Below, one piece after another: positions 54,355 through 63,259 of a stretch of DNA of 64,000 nt. The DNA is from Amycolatopsis sp. NBRC 101858. GTDB lineage: Bacteria; Actinomycetota; Actinomycetes; Mycobacteriales; Pseudonocardiaceae. The first letter of the stretch is position 1. Each line of letters opens with the position of its first letter. Made by a program: the position numbers and the translations under genes. The notes below the pieces were generated by a model that worked only from the letters and a program-made list of their open reading frames with translations, ran no database searches and was not told the origin of the DNA. The stretch covers positions 1,860,001-1,924,000 of the forward strand of contig NZ_BSTD01000002.1 of the NCBI RefSeq assembly GCF_030269325.1, given 5' to 3'.

Positions 54355-54466
54355 CCGAAGACTGCGAGACGGTCCCTGGTAGTCCTGCTCGGGACAGGCC
54401 AAACCGACGTAGTTATGTAATCGTGTCCTTCGGGAAGGCGCCGTCCATCGGGCGGCGCTTTTCTTT
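54355..54466 (+). ncRNA. candidate structured RNA next to the AbiF-like gene
   Basis: The plus strand can fold into three hairpins in a row: GTCCC...GGGAC around 54372-54394, TCC-TTCG-GGA at 54426-54435 (a UUCG tetraloop), and GCGCCG...CGGCGC at 54438-54458 followed by TTTT. No protein is encoded there. Structured RNAs beside abiF-like genes are established; whether this is that RNA, and on which strand it is made, is inference. Confidence 0.45.
54436..54466 (+). terminator. rho-independent terminator
   Basis: A 6-bp GC stem GCGCCG/CGGCGC with AA/TT extension, a 9-nt loop and TTTTCTTT after it. It ends the candidate RNA on the plus strand and lies upstream of the AbiF start on the other strand. 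Confidence 0.6.
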
Positions 54467-54841
54467 GCTTGCGAGCAAGCTGAACGTGGCTCGCGGGCTG
54501 GGGCGGCGTCCCGGAGCCCCACCATGGCCACTACAAGGTCTGTCATGAGTTGAAAGTCGCGTGACGATCGCCTGTTGCTACGGCTTACGGTCGGTAACTA
54601 CGTGACCGGAACCCATCTGAGTACCAGGCGACAGGCTGGACCCGGTCGGCCGGGCCCGCCGCTGTTACCCACTCCGGAGCGCCGGGCGCTGGAGCAGACC
54701 CACGACGCCGCAGGACGCCGAGGGCTGGCACCACTATAGGACGAGCACCGTGTCCTTTACGCCCTCGCGACCGCGCTGAGCACCACCGCGGCGGCCGGCC
54801 AAAGCGCTCGATTCGCGTGTGGGGTTCCATAAGTCGTGCGA
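54467..54841. other. gap, nothing identified
   Basis: About 375 nt between the terminator and the insertion sequence. No gene, repeat or promoter is evident on either strand. Confidence 0.35.
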
Positions 54842-54870
54842 GTGCCGGAAATCACGTCCACGCAGGTCAA
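54842..54870 (+). repeat. IS terminal inverted repeat, left copy
   Basis: GTGCC then GTCC and GCAGGTCAA are shared with the right copy in inverted orientation. The transposase stop codon lies inside it. Confidence 0.65.
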
Positions 54871-55967
54871 ACGGCATGTCCGTACTCGTGGAGGACTCCC
54901 CCGAGTCGGTCCTGCCAGCGTATGACGAGGCGTTCGATCCGGTCGGGTTCAAGGGCCTGGGGCCGGGCTCGCAGGGGCGCCGCGGCGGCCAGCGATCGGT
55001 GGGTTCGATGCTGGTTGTAGTGCCGCTCGTACTCACGGAGCGCATGCCGGAGGTGAGTCTCGTTCCAGATCAACGTGCGGTCCAGCAGTTCGGCCCACAG
55101 CGTCTTCACCCAGCCTTCCATGATCGCGTTCATGCGAGGCATCCGGACACCGGTGCGCACAGTGGCGATCTTGGCGTCGCGGAGGACCTCATCGATCAAC
55201 GCGGGGTACTTGGCATCGCGGTCGCGGATGAGGAACCTCACCTGCGCAACGTGCCCGGCATCCGCCAGGTCCATGAGCAGATTGCGGACAGCTTGCGTCA
55301 CCCAGGCATGGGTGGGGTGCGCGGTGGTACCGAGAATGCGGACCCGCCGGCCAACGTGGTGGACAGCAGCGAGGATGTACTGCCGCTGCCCGGTCAGGGT
55401 GACGGACTCGACGAAATCCATCGCCAGGATCGCCTCGGCCTGGGACCGCAGGAAGTCAGCCCACCTGACCGCCGCCCGTTGCGGGGCCGGATCGACACCG
55501 TCGGTCTTGAGGATCTCCCACACGGTGGAGGCTGCGACCTTGACACCGAGTAGGGCGAGTTCGCCGTGGATGCGCCGGTAGCCCCACGAGGGGTTCTCGG
55601 CCGCCAGACGGAGGACGAGGCGACGGACCGAGGTGAGAGTACGCGGACGCCCAGGCCCTCGGTTCACGCTCACGCGGGCGTGACGGTGTTTCACCAGATC
55701 GCGATGCCAACGCAGCACCGTGTCCGGGGTGACCAAGAGCCGGAGCCGACGCAACACCCCGCGGGACAGCGGCACCAGCAACGCTGCAAGGAACATCCTG
55801 TCCTCGGGCCGAAGTCGCGGGCGCCGGTCACCGAGCTGTCGTTGCAAGATGGTCAGTTGGTGGCGCAGGGCGAGGATCTCAACGTCCTTCTCGCGGTCGG
55901 CCATCGACAGTAGCCGCAACACCGCGAACACATGGACAACCGCAAGATAGACGAAGCGAACCAGCAC
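54867..55967 (-). CDS. integrase-core (rve, DDE) transposase
   Basis: This 366-residue protein has an N-terminal helix-turn-helix part (KDVEILALRHQLTILQRQLG) and an rve integrase core. The core contains AILAMDFVESVTL (first Asp), QVRFLIRDRDAKYPALIDEV (second Asp) and MPRMNAIMEGWVKTL (Glu), with the C-terminal EYERHYNQHRTHRSL. It is of the IS3/IS481-related single-ORF type and would catalyse IS movement. The start is GTG 55967. The frame is intact, so it may be active. Confidence 0.88.
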   Translation of the reverse strand: MLVRFVYLAVVHVFAVLRLLSMADREKDVEILALRHQLTILQRQLGDRRPRLRPEDRMFLAALLVPLSRGVLRRLRLLVTPDTVLRWHRDLVKHRHARVSVNRGPGRPRTLTSVRRLVLRLAAENPSWGYRRIHGELALLGVKVAASTVWEILKTDGVDPAPQRAAVRWADFLRSQAEAILAMDFVESVTLTGQRQYILAAVHHVGRRVRILGTTAHPTHAWVTQAVRNLLMDLADAGHVAQVRFLIRDRDAKYPALIDEVLRDAKIATVRTGVRMPRMNAIMEGWVKTLWAELLDRTLIWNETHLRHALREYERHYNQHRTHRSLAAAAPLRARPQALEPDRIERLVIRWQDRLGGVLHEYGHAV

Positions 55968-56013
55968 GAGACGCGATTCATGCCGGACCGCGAGCGGTCA
56001 CCCGCCGATGACC

Positions 56014-56042
56014 TTGACCTGCACGGACACATTTCTTGGCAC
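56014..56042 (-). repeat. IS terminal inverted repeat, right copy
   Basis: The reverse complement reads GTGCC..GAAAT.. then GTCC and GCAGGTCAA. It is the partner of the copy at 54842 and lies 46 nt upstream of the transposase start. Confidence 0.65.
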
Positions 56043-56516
56043 GTACAACCCCGGGCGGTTGCCGACGTTCGCCCAGGTGGTCCGGGTGAACCTGATCGGA
56101 CGTACAACGTACTGCGCCTGGGCGCGGCACCGATCGCGGAGAACTCCATGTTGACGGCGACCGCGGCGCAATTGTGCTGACATCCTCGGTGTCAACGTTC
56201 GACGGCCAGGTCGGCCAGACATCGTACAACCGCGTCAAAGGCGGGACGGGGACACGGGATGACCTTGGCCGCGGCGCGGGATCTGGCGAGCTGGCAGATC
56301 CGGGTCAGCACGATCGCGCCGGGGACCGCGGACACCCCGATGCTGGGCCAGCTGCGCTCGGACATCCGTGAAGGCCTGGAAGCGACGGTCCCGCACCCGA
56401 AGCGCCTTGGAGATCCCGACGACTATGCGCGGCTGGCCGTGGAGATGCTGGAGAATCCTTATCTCAACGGCCAGACCGTGCGGCTCGACGGGGCGATCCG
56501 GATGGCGTCTCGCTGA
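56043..56516 (+). pseudogene. short-chain dehydrogenase (type II HSD10-like), truncated and frameshifted
   Basis: PTFAQVVRVNLIG then YNVLRLGAAPIAEN, LTSSVSTFDGQVGQTSYN and LAAARDLASWQIRVSTIAPG lie in different frames. They end LNGQTVRLDGAIRMASR at TGA 56514-56516. NLIGTYNV, SSVS..DG..GQ..Y..SK and PG...TPM are SDR landmarks of 3-hydroxyacyl-CoA dehydrogenase type 2. The Rossmann start is missing where the IS ends. It cannot be functional. Confidence 0.75.
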
Positions 56517-56530
56517 GAGGAACACCTCGA

Positions 56531-57490
56531 TCAGCCTCGCGTGAGGCCGGGGTACTGCCCTTCGGTTAGACAAAACGGCTTCGTAGGAGTCTTGAGGATA
56601 TGTGGATCGTCCAGTTGCTTGGGATCTAGGACAGCGCCGTCGAGGACCGCGTCCGTCAGATCCGCGCCGGAAAGCAGAGCACGAGTCAAGTGCGCCTCGA
56701 TCATGTCGGCTCCCACGAACCGGGCGGCCACCAGGAAGGACTCTTCGAGATTCGCTTTGGGTAGTGCCGCGCAGGTGAAATTGGCTTGAACGGCGTTTAC
56801 TCGTCCCATCTTGGCGCTCAAGAAGTTGGCACCGGTGAAGTCGGCGCCAGTGAGGTCCGAACCGCTCAGGTCCGCGCCCGCGAAGTACGCCCGGACGAAG
56901 TCCGTTCTCACCAGGTCGACCCCGGACAAGCAAGTACCGCGCAGGTCCACTGAATACTCGGCGGCATGCGTATCCGGCCGGATGTTGTGATGGCCGATGA
57001 CCCCGAGCGCTTCCCGGATGTCGTTCGGCACTCCTTTCCCCTCAGTGCAGGCGGAGACCGGCGAGTGTTCACGAATGAATGACGCCAGTTGTTTGAGAAC
57101 CGTGGGGTGGTGGCGCGGAGAGTCCATTAGCAGGCTCTCCAGCGAGTGGATGCCGCCTTGCCTGATATCGATGCTGTCGCGGTCACCCAGCTGCTGAACC
57201 GCGCGATTGAACCTGTCGTCGAATTGGCCACGCTCGGCGAGCTCGACCTGCTGTTGGCTCGCGTCGGCGGCATGCTGGCTCGCCTCGGCGGAAACACAGC
57301 TCACAACCACGGCACCCGTCGCCACGAGCACGGACAAAAAGCTGACAGCCTGGCTCCAGCCCCACTTGCCCTCGCGCGCGCCGACCGAGCGGTTGTCCTT
57401 CGGTGCTCTGGATCGGCTTGCCGACAAGACGGGGGAACTGCGCGCGGCTCGCCTGCGGTTCTTGCTGCGTCGCTTGCTTCTCGCGGACAT
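56531..57490 (-). CDS. membrane-anchored pentapeptide-repeat protein
   Basis: This 319-residue protein has a basic N-terminus, one membrane helix (about 48-68, VSFLSVLVATGAVVVSCVS), and a linker with DDRFNRAVQQLGDRDSIDIR and QGGIHSLESLLMDS. A pentapeptide-repeat region (about 185-290) follows, with units such as AGADL, SGSDL, TGADF and TGANF. The architecture matches the frameshifted protein at 33452-34704. Such proteins form right-handed beta helices and occur with conflict genes; the role is unknown. ATG 57490 is chosen over an upstream TTG. No ribosome site is clear. Confidence 0.8.
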   Translation of the reverse strand: MSARSKRRSKNRRRAARSSPVLSASRSRAPKDNRSVGAREGKWGWSQAVSFLSVLVATGAVVVSCVSAEASQHAADASQQQVELAERGQFDDRFNRAVQQLGDRDSIDIRQGGIHSLESLLMDSPRHHPTVLKQLASFIREHSPVSACTEGKGVPNDIREALGVIGHHNIRPDTHAAEYSVDLRGTCLSGVDLVRTDFVRAYFAGADLSGSDLTGADFTGANFLSAKMGRVNAVQANFTCAALPKANLEESFLVAARFVGADMIEAHLTRALLSGADLTDAVLDGAVLDPKQLDDPHILKTPTKPFCLTEGQYPGLTRG

Positions 57491-57602
57491 AGCGAGCAAT
57501 TATGCCGTGTCTCACAGAGTACTCCATGGCGGGGCGAACAAAGCACCGACGTCGGGACGGGTCACCTTCATCGATGCGTCCGCGTTGATTCATCAACGAT
57601 CT

Positions 57603-58370
57603 TCATTTCCGCGGGCACCTGATGCGGGTCAACTGCCCGGCCAGCCACTCACCCAGCTCGGCAGTAGAGACGCCCGCCCGGAACGTTACCGCGGCGGCTG
57701 GCACCTCCCCCAGCAGGTCGTACGGGATCCCCGCCGCCGCGGCGTCCCGGACCGCCGGGTGCACCCGCAGCGCCTTCTCGATCACGATCAGCACGATCGT
57801 GAACCCGCCGCGGTTGATCGCGTTGTCGGTGCGGCCGTGGATGAACAGGAAACCGTCCTCGTCGATCGTGGCCAGGTCCGTTGTGCGGACCCAGCCCTCG
57901 ACCGGGAGCTACGAGCCTTCGCCTCCAGCACGCCGACGCCCCCGAGGCAGCGGAAAATCCGTACGGTCGACGGCCCGCAACGACACCCCGGAACGCGCGC
58001 CCGGCGCTCCCCGCGTCGAAGTCCACTACTCCCGCTGCAGTGCCGGGTCCCACCCCGCGATCGCGCCCGCGAACTCCGCCGCACCGTACACCGACAGCAC
58101 CAGGACGCCGAAGCGGGCCGTGAAGCGGTCGGCCTCGTCGGCCCACAGGAGCGCCGTTCCGGAGGATACCTGCTCGACGCCGTCGAAGACATCCGTCGGC
58201 AGGTCCGACTGCAGCACCATCCGCAGCGCCGCCTAGGCCAGCCGCACCCATCGCGGGCGGGTCCGACGTACGAGCGCGGCACACTGCGCCATTTCGAACT
58301 TCTACAGCAGCGCCGTCGGCAACCCCGCCGCCACGTTGGCGATCGGGAAGTACTTTTATTGATGACTGAC
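57603..58370 (-). pseudogene. AMP-dependent acyl-CoA ligase, decayed
   Basis: Ordered pieces in different frames read VLQSDLPTDVFDGVEQVSSG, DRFTARFGVLVLSVYGAAEF, GWVRTTDLATIDEDGF, LFIHGRTDNAINRGGFTI and KALRVHPAVRDAAAAGIPYD. They are the second half of an AMP-forming ligase, including the YG..E and R..DAINRGG hinge. Several shifts and a missing start make it a ruin. With the broken 3-hydroxyacyl-CoA dehydrogenase and SDR it once formed a beta-oxidation-type set. Confidence 0.7.
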
Positions 58371-59235
58371 TCTGGACGCGACTGAGGCACACTCTCTCCC
58401 AGAGAGTTCGGCCTCTTCTGCCCCGATCCCGCGTGATTTGGCGTCGAGCACACGCCCACAGCCGCTTCCTTCCCGGTTTAGGGTCGAGTCCCACGGAGCT
58501 GGGTCGAACACCTTGACCTGCGCAGTTTGATCACCGAAATCACGCTCATGAAATATCGTAGAAGGTCACCGCCTCTGCGTCAGCGCAGTGGACGGGACCG
58601 AAGCGGGTCGGTTAACAACATTCAGCCTGCCGTTCTGCTGCTCCATGAAGCAGTGCGGGCCGCCGAAGGTAGCCAGCACAATGCCGGGCAACCGCCGCAG
58701 CCCCGGCGCTGATGCCGCTGTTGTACGTGGCCGCACCAATCAGGTGCCCCATTCGACACCAGAATGATCTGGCGATTACCTGGCGATGGGAACCCGGGGC
58801 AACCTTGCCGAAGCCGCCCCTCCGGGAGGCCACCCGAGCCGACGACCTGCGGTAGTGCGCGGTTCGGCTGGTCAAACCATGTTCCGCACTTCCCTGATAC
58901 GGAAGAGGTCACCGGGTAGCGAAGGCTCCCCCAGACCGCCTGAACACGCAGGTCAGAGGCTCAGGCCGTCGTCGAGGAGCAGAGGGCTTGGTGGCTGGAT
59001 GGCAACGAAACGGCGACGCTTCCGGGCTGGGGCCACCAGCCAGCTTTAGACGGCGGCGCCATCGAGCCAGATGACCCTTACAACTTGGTGTCGTGGTGTC
59101 TCCCCGCAGCTTCCTGAGCGGAGTTGGTCGTTGAGGCGCGCGCCGTCGAAGTCGACCTGAACAGGTACTTCCCCTCTGGCCGGTACGGCGGTGTCGTGGA
59201 CGATCCGTGCACACCGACCAGGCCCTGGAGCGGAC
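58371..59235. other. long gap, no gene supported
   Basis: About 865 nt. Frames such as minus 58612-58875 (CRMGHLIGAATYNSGISAGA) and plus 59124-59230 (VVEARAVEVDLNRYFPSGRY) look partly protein-like but have no start site or family. No att core was recognised. It may be remnant DNA beside the recombinase. Confidence 0.35.
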
Positions 59236-59454
59236 ATGACGACTCCTCCGAACACCTCTCCGCGATCAAGCGCGGCACCGCGCCGTGCACGACCGCCAGC
59301 GCGCCACGACGCTGCCGGTATTCGCCCTCGACCTGGTCGTCGGCGCGACGACGCCGCACCCACGGTGTTGTTGCCAGCGTCCCCTCCGCAGTTGTCGCCG
59401 GGCGCCGCCGGTGCTCTGCTGCGGCTGCTGCTCGACGCGGACAAGGCGGCCTGA
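59236..59454 (+). CDS. small protein upstream of serine recombinase
   Basis: This 72-residue protein starts after CTGGAG and ends LSPGAAGALLRLLLDADKAA, a helix pattern (L.p.aA.aLL.lLl.a) I associate with short frames just ahead of large serine recombinases. Its TGA is 2 nt before the recombinase ATG. The middle is Pro/Arg-rich. The role is unknown; it may assist or regulate recombinase translation. Confidence 0.5.
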   Translation: MTTPPNTSPRSSAAPRRARPPARHDAAGIRPRPGRRRDDAAPTVLLPASPPQLSPGAAGALLRLLLDADKAA

Positions 59455-59456
59455 TC

Positions 59457-61130
59457 ATGCGCTTCGCTTTCTACGGCCGGGTCTCCACCGAGGACCAGCA
59501 GGACCCCGAGGCATCCCGAAACTGGCAGCTCGCCAGGGCCAAGGCGCTCGTCGACAAGCACGGCGAGATCGTCGCCGAATTCTTCGACATCGGGCAGTCC
59601 CGTTCGATCCCCTGGAAACGCCGTCCCGAGGCGATCCGGCTGCTTGCGGCGATGCGTGACCCCAGCCGCGGGTTCGACGCCGTCGTGATCGGTGAACCGC
59701 AGCGCGCCTTCTACGGCAACCAGTACGGGCTCACTTTCCCCGTACTCGTCCACTACGGCGTCGGTCTGTGGGTGCCCGAGGTCGGCGGTGCGATCGAGCC
59801 GGAGTCCGAAGCTCACGATCTCGTCATGTCGGTCTTCGGCGGGATGAGCAAGGGCGAACGCAACCGGATCAAGATCCGCGTCCGGGCGGCCATGGCCGCC
59901 CAGGCCTCGGTCGAAGGCCGGTTTCTCGGTGGTCGGCCGCCCTACGGCTATCGGCTTGCCGACGCCGGGCCGCACCCCAATCCGGCCAAAGCTGCTGAAG
60001 GCAAACGGTTGCATCAGCTGGAACCCGACCCTGTTACCGCGCCGGTCGTGCAGCGGATCTACGCCGAGTACATCGGCGGCCGCGGGAAGTTCGCCATCGC
60101 CGAAGCGCTCACCCAGGACGGCATCCTCTCCCCCTCGAGCAACGACCCCGCCCGCAACCGGCACCGTACCGGCGTCGCGTGGGCCAAGGGCGCGGTCGGG
60201 GTCATCCTGACCAATCCCCGCTACACCGGGCGGCAGGTCTGGAACAAGCAGCGCAAAGACGAGGTCCTGATCGACGTCGAAGACGTCGGGCTTGGCCATG
60301 AAACCAAGATGCGCTGGAACGCCCGCGACAAGTGGATCTTCTCCGAGCAGATCGTCCACGAACCGATCATCGACGTCGAGACCTTCCAGCAGGCCCAGGA
60401 GATCGCCGCCGCCAAGGGCGCCGGCCGCAAGACCCGGGAACGAACCCGCACCCGCCACCCCTACGTCCTCAGCGGCCTCCTGCACTGCGGGGTCTGCAAC
60501 CGCCGGATGCAGGGCCAGCGCAACCACGAACGGCCGTTCTACCGCTGCCGCTACCCCACCGAATACGGCCTGGCCAACAAGACCGAACACCCCCGCAACG
60601 TCTACCTCGCCGAGCGCGACCTCCTCGGCCCCATCGACAGCTGGCTCGCGACCAGCTTCGCCCCGCACCGGCTGCACGACACCATCGACGCCCTCTACGC
60701 CGCGCAACCGGATCTTGACGTCGATCCGGCGGCCGCGGCTGCCGAGAAGCTCATCGTGGAATGCGACCGCGCGCTGGAGCGCCACCGCGCCGCTCTCGAG
60801 GCCGGGGCCGACGTGCAACTGGTCACGGGATGGATCACCGAGACCCAGGCGCGACGCGCTGAAGCAAAGGCACGTGTCAGCATGAAGCCGAAGCAGCAGC
60901 GGCTGACCAAGGACCAGATCCGCGAACTAGTCGAGCGGCTGGGTGACATCAGGAAGGTACTGAGCGCGGCCGATCCCATCCGCAAACGGGAGGTCTACCG
61001 CCAGCTCCAGCTGCAGGCCACCTACTACCCCGGTAAACGACAAGTGCGGATCGAGGCTAATCTCGATCCGCACTGGTGGGGTTATGGTAAGTGTCCGAGG
61101 ACGATCTTGCTCGATAATGACAACCCTTAG
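59457..61130 (+). CDS. large serine recombinase
   Basis: This 557-residue protein opens MRFAFYGRVSTEDQQDPEAS with catalytic Ser10 and the helper Args, followed by the resolvase-type core (AVVIGEPQRAF). A recombinase domain comes next (GGRPPYGYRLADAG, ILTNPRYTGRQVWNKQRKDE), then a zinc ribbon (LSGLLHCGVCNRRMQGQRNH, YRCRYP) and a C-terminal coiled segment. Such enzymes integrate and excise phages and genomic islands. Attachment sites were not found. The last codons overlap no gene; a remnant lies 3 nt downstream on the other strand. Confidence 0.92.
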   Translation: MRFAFYGRVSTEDQQDPEASRNWQLARAKALVDKHGEIVAEFFDIGQSRSIPWKRRPEAIRLLAAMRDPSRGFDAVVIGEPQRAFYGNQYGLTFPVLVHYGVGLWVPEVGGAIEPESEAHDLVMSVFGGMSKGERNRIKIRVRAAMAAQASVEGRFLGGRPPYGYRLADAGPHPNPAKAAEGKRLHQLEPDPVTAPVVQRIYAEYIGGRGKFAIAEALTQDGILSPSSNDPARNRHRTGVAWAKGAVGVILTNPRYTGRQVWNKQRKDEVLIDVEDVGLGHETKMRWNARDKWIFSEQIVHEPIIDVETFQQAQEIAAAKGAGRKTRERTRTRHPYVLSGLLHCGVCNRRMQGQRNHERPFYRCRYPTEYGLANKTEHPRNVYLAERDLLGPIDSWLATSFAPHRLHDTIDALYAAQPDLDVDPAAAAAEKLIVECDRALERHRAALEAGADVQLVTGWITETQARRAEAKARVSMKPKQQRLTKDQIRELVERLGDIRKVLSAADPIRKREVYRQLQLQATYYPGKRQVRIEANLDPHWWGYGKCPRTILLDNDNP

Positions 61131-61133
61131 CCT

Positions 61134-61450
61134 CTAAGACACTCTCCAGGTGAGTAACTTTGAGCCAGTCGGCCAACCGCCACAGTCGAACGCCAACGAG
61201 GCGCGGGTGAGGGCGAGCAGCGTGGTGATGGAGGCGGGGTCGTCGCCGGTGAAGATCGTCTCGTCGGATCCAGGTGTCCACGACGTTAGGCGCGACCGGC
61301 CACTCGGCCTGTAACCACAGCTCGCCGCCCTCGAACTCCACCACGATGACGTAACTGCCGTCGACGTGACGGAAAGCCTCCTGGGTGTGCTCGGCGTAGC
61401 CGCTCCGTAGCAGCCGCGCGACCCGGCGCAGCCCCAGGGCCGCGAACCGC
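61134..61450 (-). pseudogene. uncharacterised small protein, remnant with a frameshift
   Basis: GLRRVARLLRSGYAEHTQEA and RHVDGSYVIVVEFEGGELWL are in one frame. TIFTGDDPASITTLLALTRA and FDCGGWPTGSKLLTWRVS to TAG 61134-61136 are in the next. The two parts read as one protein of about 105 residues. No family is recognised. It lies back to back with the recombinase stop. Confidence 0.4.
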
Positions 61451-61519
61451 GGCGGTGCGGCGCAGCCAGCGCCGGATCCCGTTCAGCGCGCCAGCGTCCT
61501 CGTCCGGGCCGGCGTCGGT

Positions 61520-61547
61520 ACTAACTTCTAGATACTAACTTCTAGAT
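61520..61547 (+). repeat. two tandem copies of a 14-bp sequence
   Basis: ACTAACTTCTAGAT occurs twice in direct tandem, without spacer. Each copy contains the TCTAGA palindrome. It is AT-rich in GC-rich DNA. It could be a PadR/MarR-type operator, an att-like core beside the recombinase, or a simple duplication. Confidence 0.55.
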
Positions 61548-61829
61548 GCAGGCGATCGAGGCGAAGTCGGGTGTAGCGGGCGAGGCTGCCCTCGACGGGC
61601 ATGATCACGATGGCGGTCGAGGACCAGCTCGGTTCGATCAGCCCGGCCGCGGCCACTGCCGTCCCGGTCCTTGTGGTCGCCGCTGGGTTCGTCTTCGGTC
61701 AAGTAGCCGACCTCCCGATCAGAGCTGACGAGTGGAAATCCGAACGCGCCGTTGCTACCGCGATCATCGGCGCGGAACTCACTATCGGTCACGATGTGGC
61801 TCGAGTAGTCCAGCTTTTCTTGGCAGGGT
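61548..61829. other. gap with a weak small frame
   Basis: A plus frame (61601-61843) gives MAVEDQLGSISPAAATAVPV and a hydrophobic stretch, 77-80 residues. It overlaps the end of the lipase gene and lacks a ribosome site, so I do not call it. Confidence 0.25.
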
Positions 61830-63191
61830 TCAGCTCTCGATGACGGCAACCGCCTCGGTGACGCAGCTCAGTGTTGTCTCACCTACCGGCTGCACCTCAA
61901 CGAGCCAGATACCAGGGGGCGCGGGAAGCGCGGCGGAGTAGCGATCGTCACCGTCGAACGTCGCCGTCTGTTGCCGGATGAGGTCGCCAGCCAGCGTCTT
62001 GAGCCGTATCATGATTCGCAGGTTCGGCCGGTTGGCTGTCACCACGACCGGCAGCGGGCTGTCGGTCGTGGCGACTTCGGGTACGTCCAATCCAATTTTG
62101 ACCGGTGGAGACAGGATGCTGCCGACGTCAATGGCGTTTGCCTTGGTCCAGACAAGATCACGGACATACTTGTGGTTGGGTAGCGATCCATGTTTTTGCC
62201 AGACAGGTATGGCGTCCGCGTCGTCAGACCACTCAGCTGGCACAGCGGCGAACCGCGCGACGGTACCGTCACCGAGGTAGTCCCGGCTGCGGTAACGGCG
62301 CGGGTAGGCGACCTCCAGACCCTGTATGCGCACGCTCTGAACGGTCGGCTGGCCGTGCCCGACGATCGCATGTGTCCGGTATGGCGGCTCTCCGTTCGTC
62401 CGGAATGCCTCCTTGATCTCGTCGTGGAACCGCAACCCGTCCTCGACCAGGGGACGAGCCCCGGAACCGAGCAGCATGGTCGCCTCGACATCGGCCAGCA
62501 TCTGCGGTTCGGGCACGGAGTCGACGCAGCGGTAAACGGGAAGAAGTTGCCACAGTGCGGGCATGGTGCGGGCGGAATCACGGAGGGGCACTGACCAGCG
62601 ACCTAGAGGCCAGGGAACGCTACCGGCCAGCAACTGGAGAGCCTTCACCGACCCGCTGTAGGGCGTACCGAGTGTGATCAGGTGGCGAGTGAGTTCCCGA
62701 CCTCCAAGAACCTCTAGGTAGTAACGTGCCACCAGGCCACCCATCGAGTGCGCGATAAATGTGACCTTCGCATTTCGCTGGCCGGAATCTTCTCTCCACT
62801 TGGAAAGTTCGCTTTCGACGAACGATTGGAGGCGACGCGCCGAATACCTGTTGGATAACCGCCAATCATACGGGAAGAGGCGCATATTACCGTATCGCCC
62901 ACTTCTCTTCAGCAGGTCGTCCAAGAAGGCGCCGTAGCCAGGTCCAGAGTGAAATCCAGGCCATATCGACCATCCGCGGACGAGGTCGGTCGGCACGTAT
63001 CCGCTGGGATCCGGATCCCCATCATCGATCCCCGCCGGTAAGGCCAGCTCGGCTAGCGTTCCCGCCACGTTCGACAACCCGCGAGCCAACACGCCCACCT
63101 CAGCGTTCCAGACAGCCCCACGCGGAGACTCCAGGATGCTGCCCATGATACCGGGAAGGACGATGACCAGGTCCAATTGCCGCTCCTCCAT
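61830..63191 (-). CDS. lecithin:cholesterol-acyltransferase-like (LCAT) lipase with C-terminal beta domain
   Basis: This 453-residue protein starts at ATG 63191 and has an alpha/beta-hydrolase fold of the LCAT/PDAT type. It shows LDLVIVLPGIMGSIL (oxyanion loop), NMRLFPYDWRLSNRY (the characteristic PYDWR), and the nucleophile elbow VTFIAHSMGGLVARYY (Ser149). The acid is at YLGDGTVARFAAVP and the His is in the WQKHGSLPNHKY region. Residues about 365-453 form a separate beta-sandwich (KIGLDVPEVATTDSP to GIWLVEVQPVG). There is no signal peptide, so it should act inside the cell, probably on membrane phospholipid. It faces a caspase-like gene across 68 nt. That pairing suggests a toxic effector controlled by proteolysis. 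The family name is established; the role is inference. Confidence 0.82.
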   Translation of the reverse strand: MEERQLDLVIVLPGIMGSILESPRGAVWNAEVGVLARGLSNVAGTLAELALPAGIDDGDPDPSGYVPTDLVRGWSIWPGFHSGPGYGAFLDDLLKRSGRYGNMRLFPYDWRLSNRYSARRLQSFVESELSKWREDSGQRNAKVTFIAHSMGGLVARYYLEVLGGRELTRHLITLGTPYSGSVKALQLLAGSVPWPLGRWSVPLRDSARTMPALWQLLPVYRCVDSVPEPQMLADVEATMLLGSGARPLVEDGLRFHDEIKEAFRTNGEPPYRTHAIVGHGQPTVQSVRIQGLEVAYPRRYRSRDYLGDGTVARFAAVPAEWSDDADAIPVWQKHGSLPNHKYVRDLVWTKANAIDVGSILSPPVKIGLDVPEVATTDSPLPVVVTANRPNLRIMIRLKTLAGDLIRQQTATFDGDDRYSAALPAPPGIWLVEVQPVGETTLSCVTEAVAVIES

Positions 63192-63259
63192 GAGAACAGT
63201 CGACGGTCTCCCGAAGATGACATGTACAGTAGCCTGTCGTCGGACGTGGAGGTAGATCG
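63192..63259. promoter_or_regulatory. short shared divergent promoter of lipase and caspase-like genes
   Basis: Only 68 nt separate the two start codons, so the promoters must overlap and expression is probably linked. The sequence has AT-rich patches (ACATGTACAGTAGCCTG) that include the near-palindrome ACATGT, but no clear -10/-35 pair. Confidence 0.45.

Larger units (their letters stand above)
54842..56042 (-). mobile_element. insertion sequence with 29-bp imperfect terminal inverted repeats
   Basis: GTGCC...GTCC..GCAGGTCAA at 54842-54870 and its inverted partner at 56014-56042 match at about 20 of 29 positions. They enclose one integrase-type transposase gene of 366 codons and little else, about 1.2 kb in all, the normal layout of an IS. 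The right end abuts a short-chain dehydrogenase remnant, so insertion or later deletion probably removed that gene's start. Target duplication was not found. Confidence 0.7.

Noticed and set aside
59046..60818. 590-codon minus frame opposite the serine recombinase
   Set aside because: Acidic, repetitive mirror of the recombinase; no domain, while the plus strand has catalytic Ser and zinc ribbon.
61520..61547. Tandem 14-mers as a CRISPR array
   Set aside because: Only two copies with no spacer between them and no cas genes in the window.
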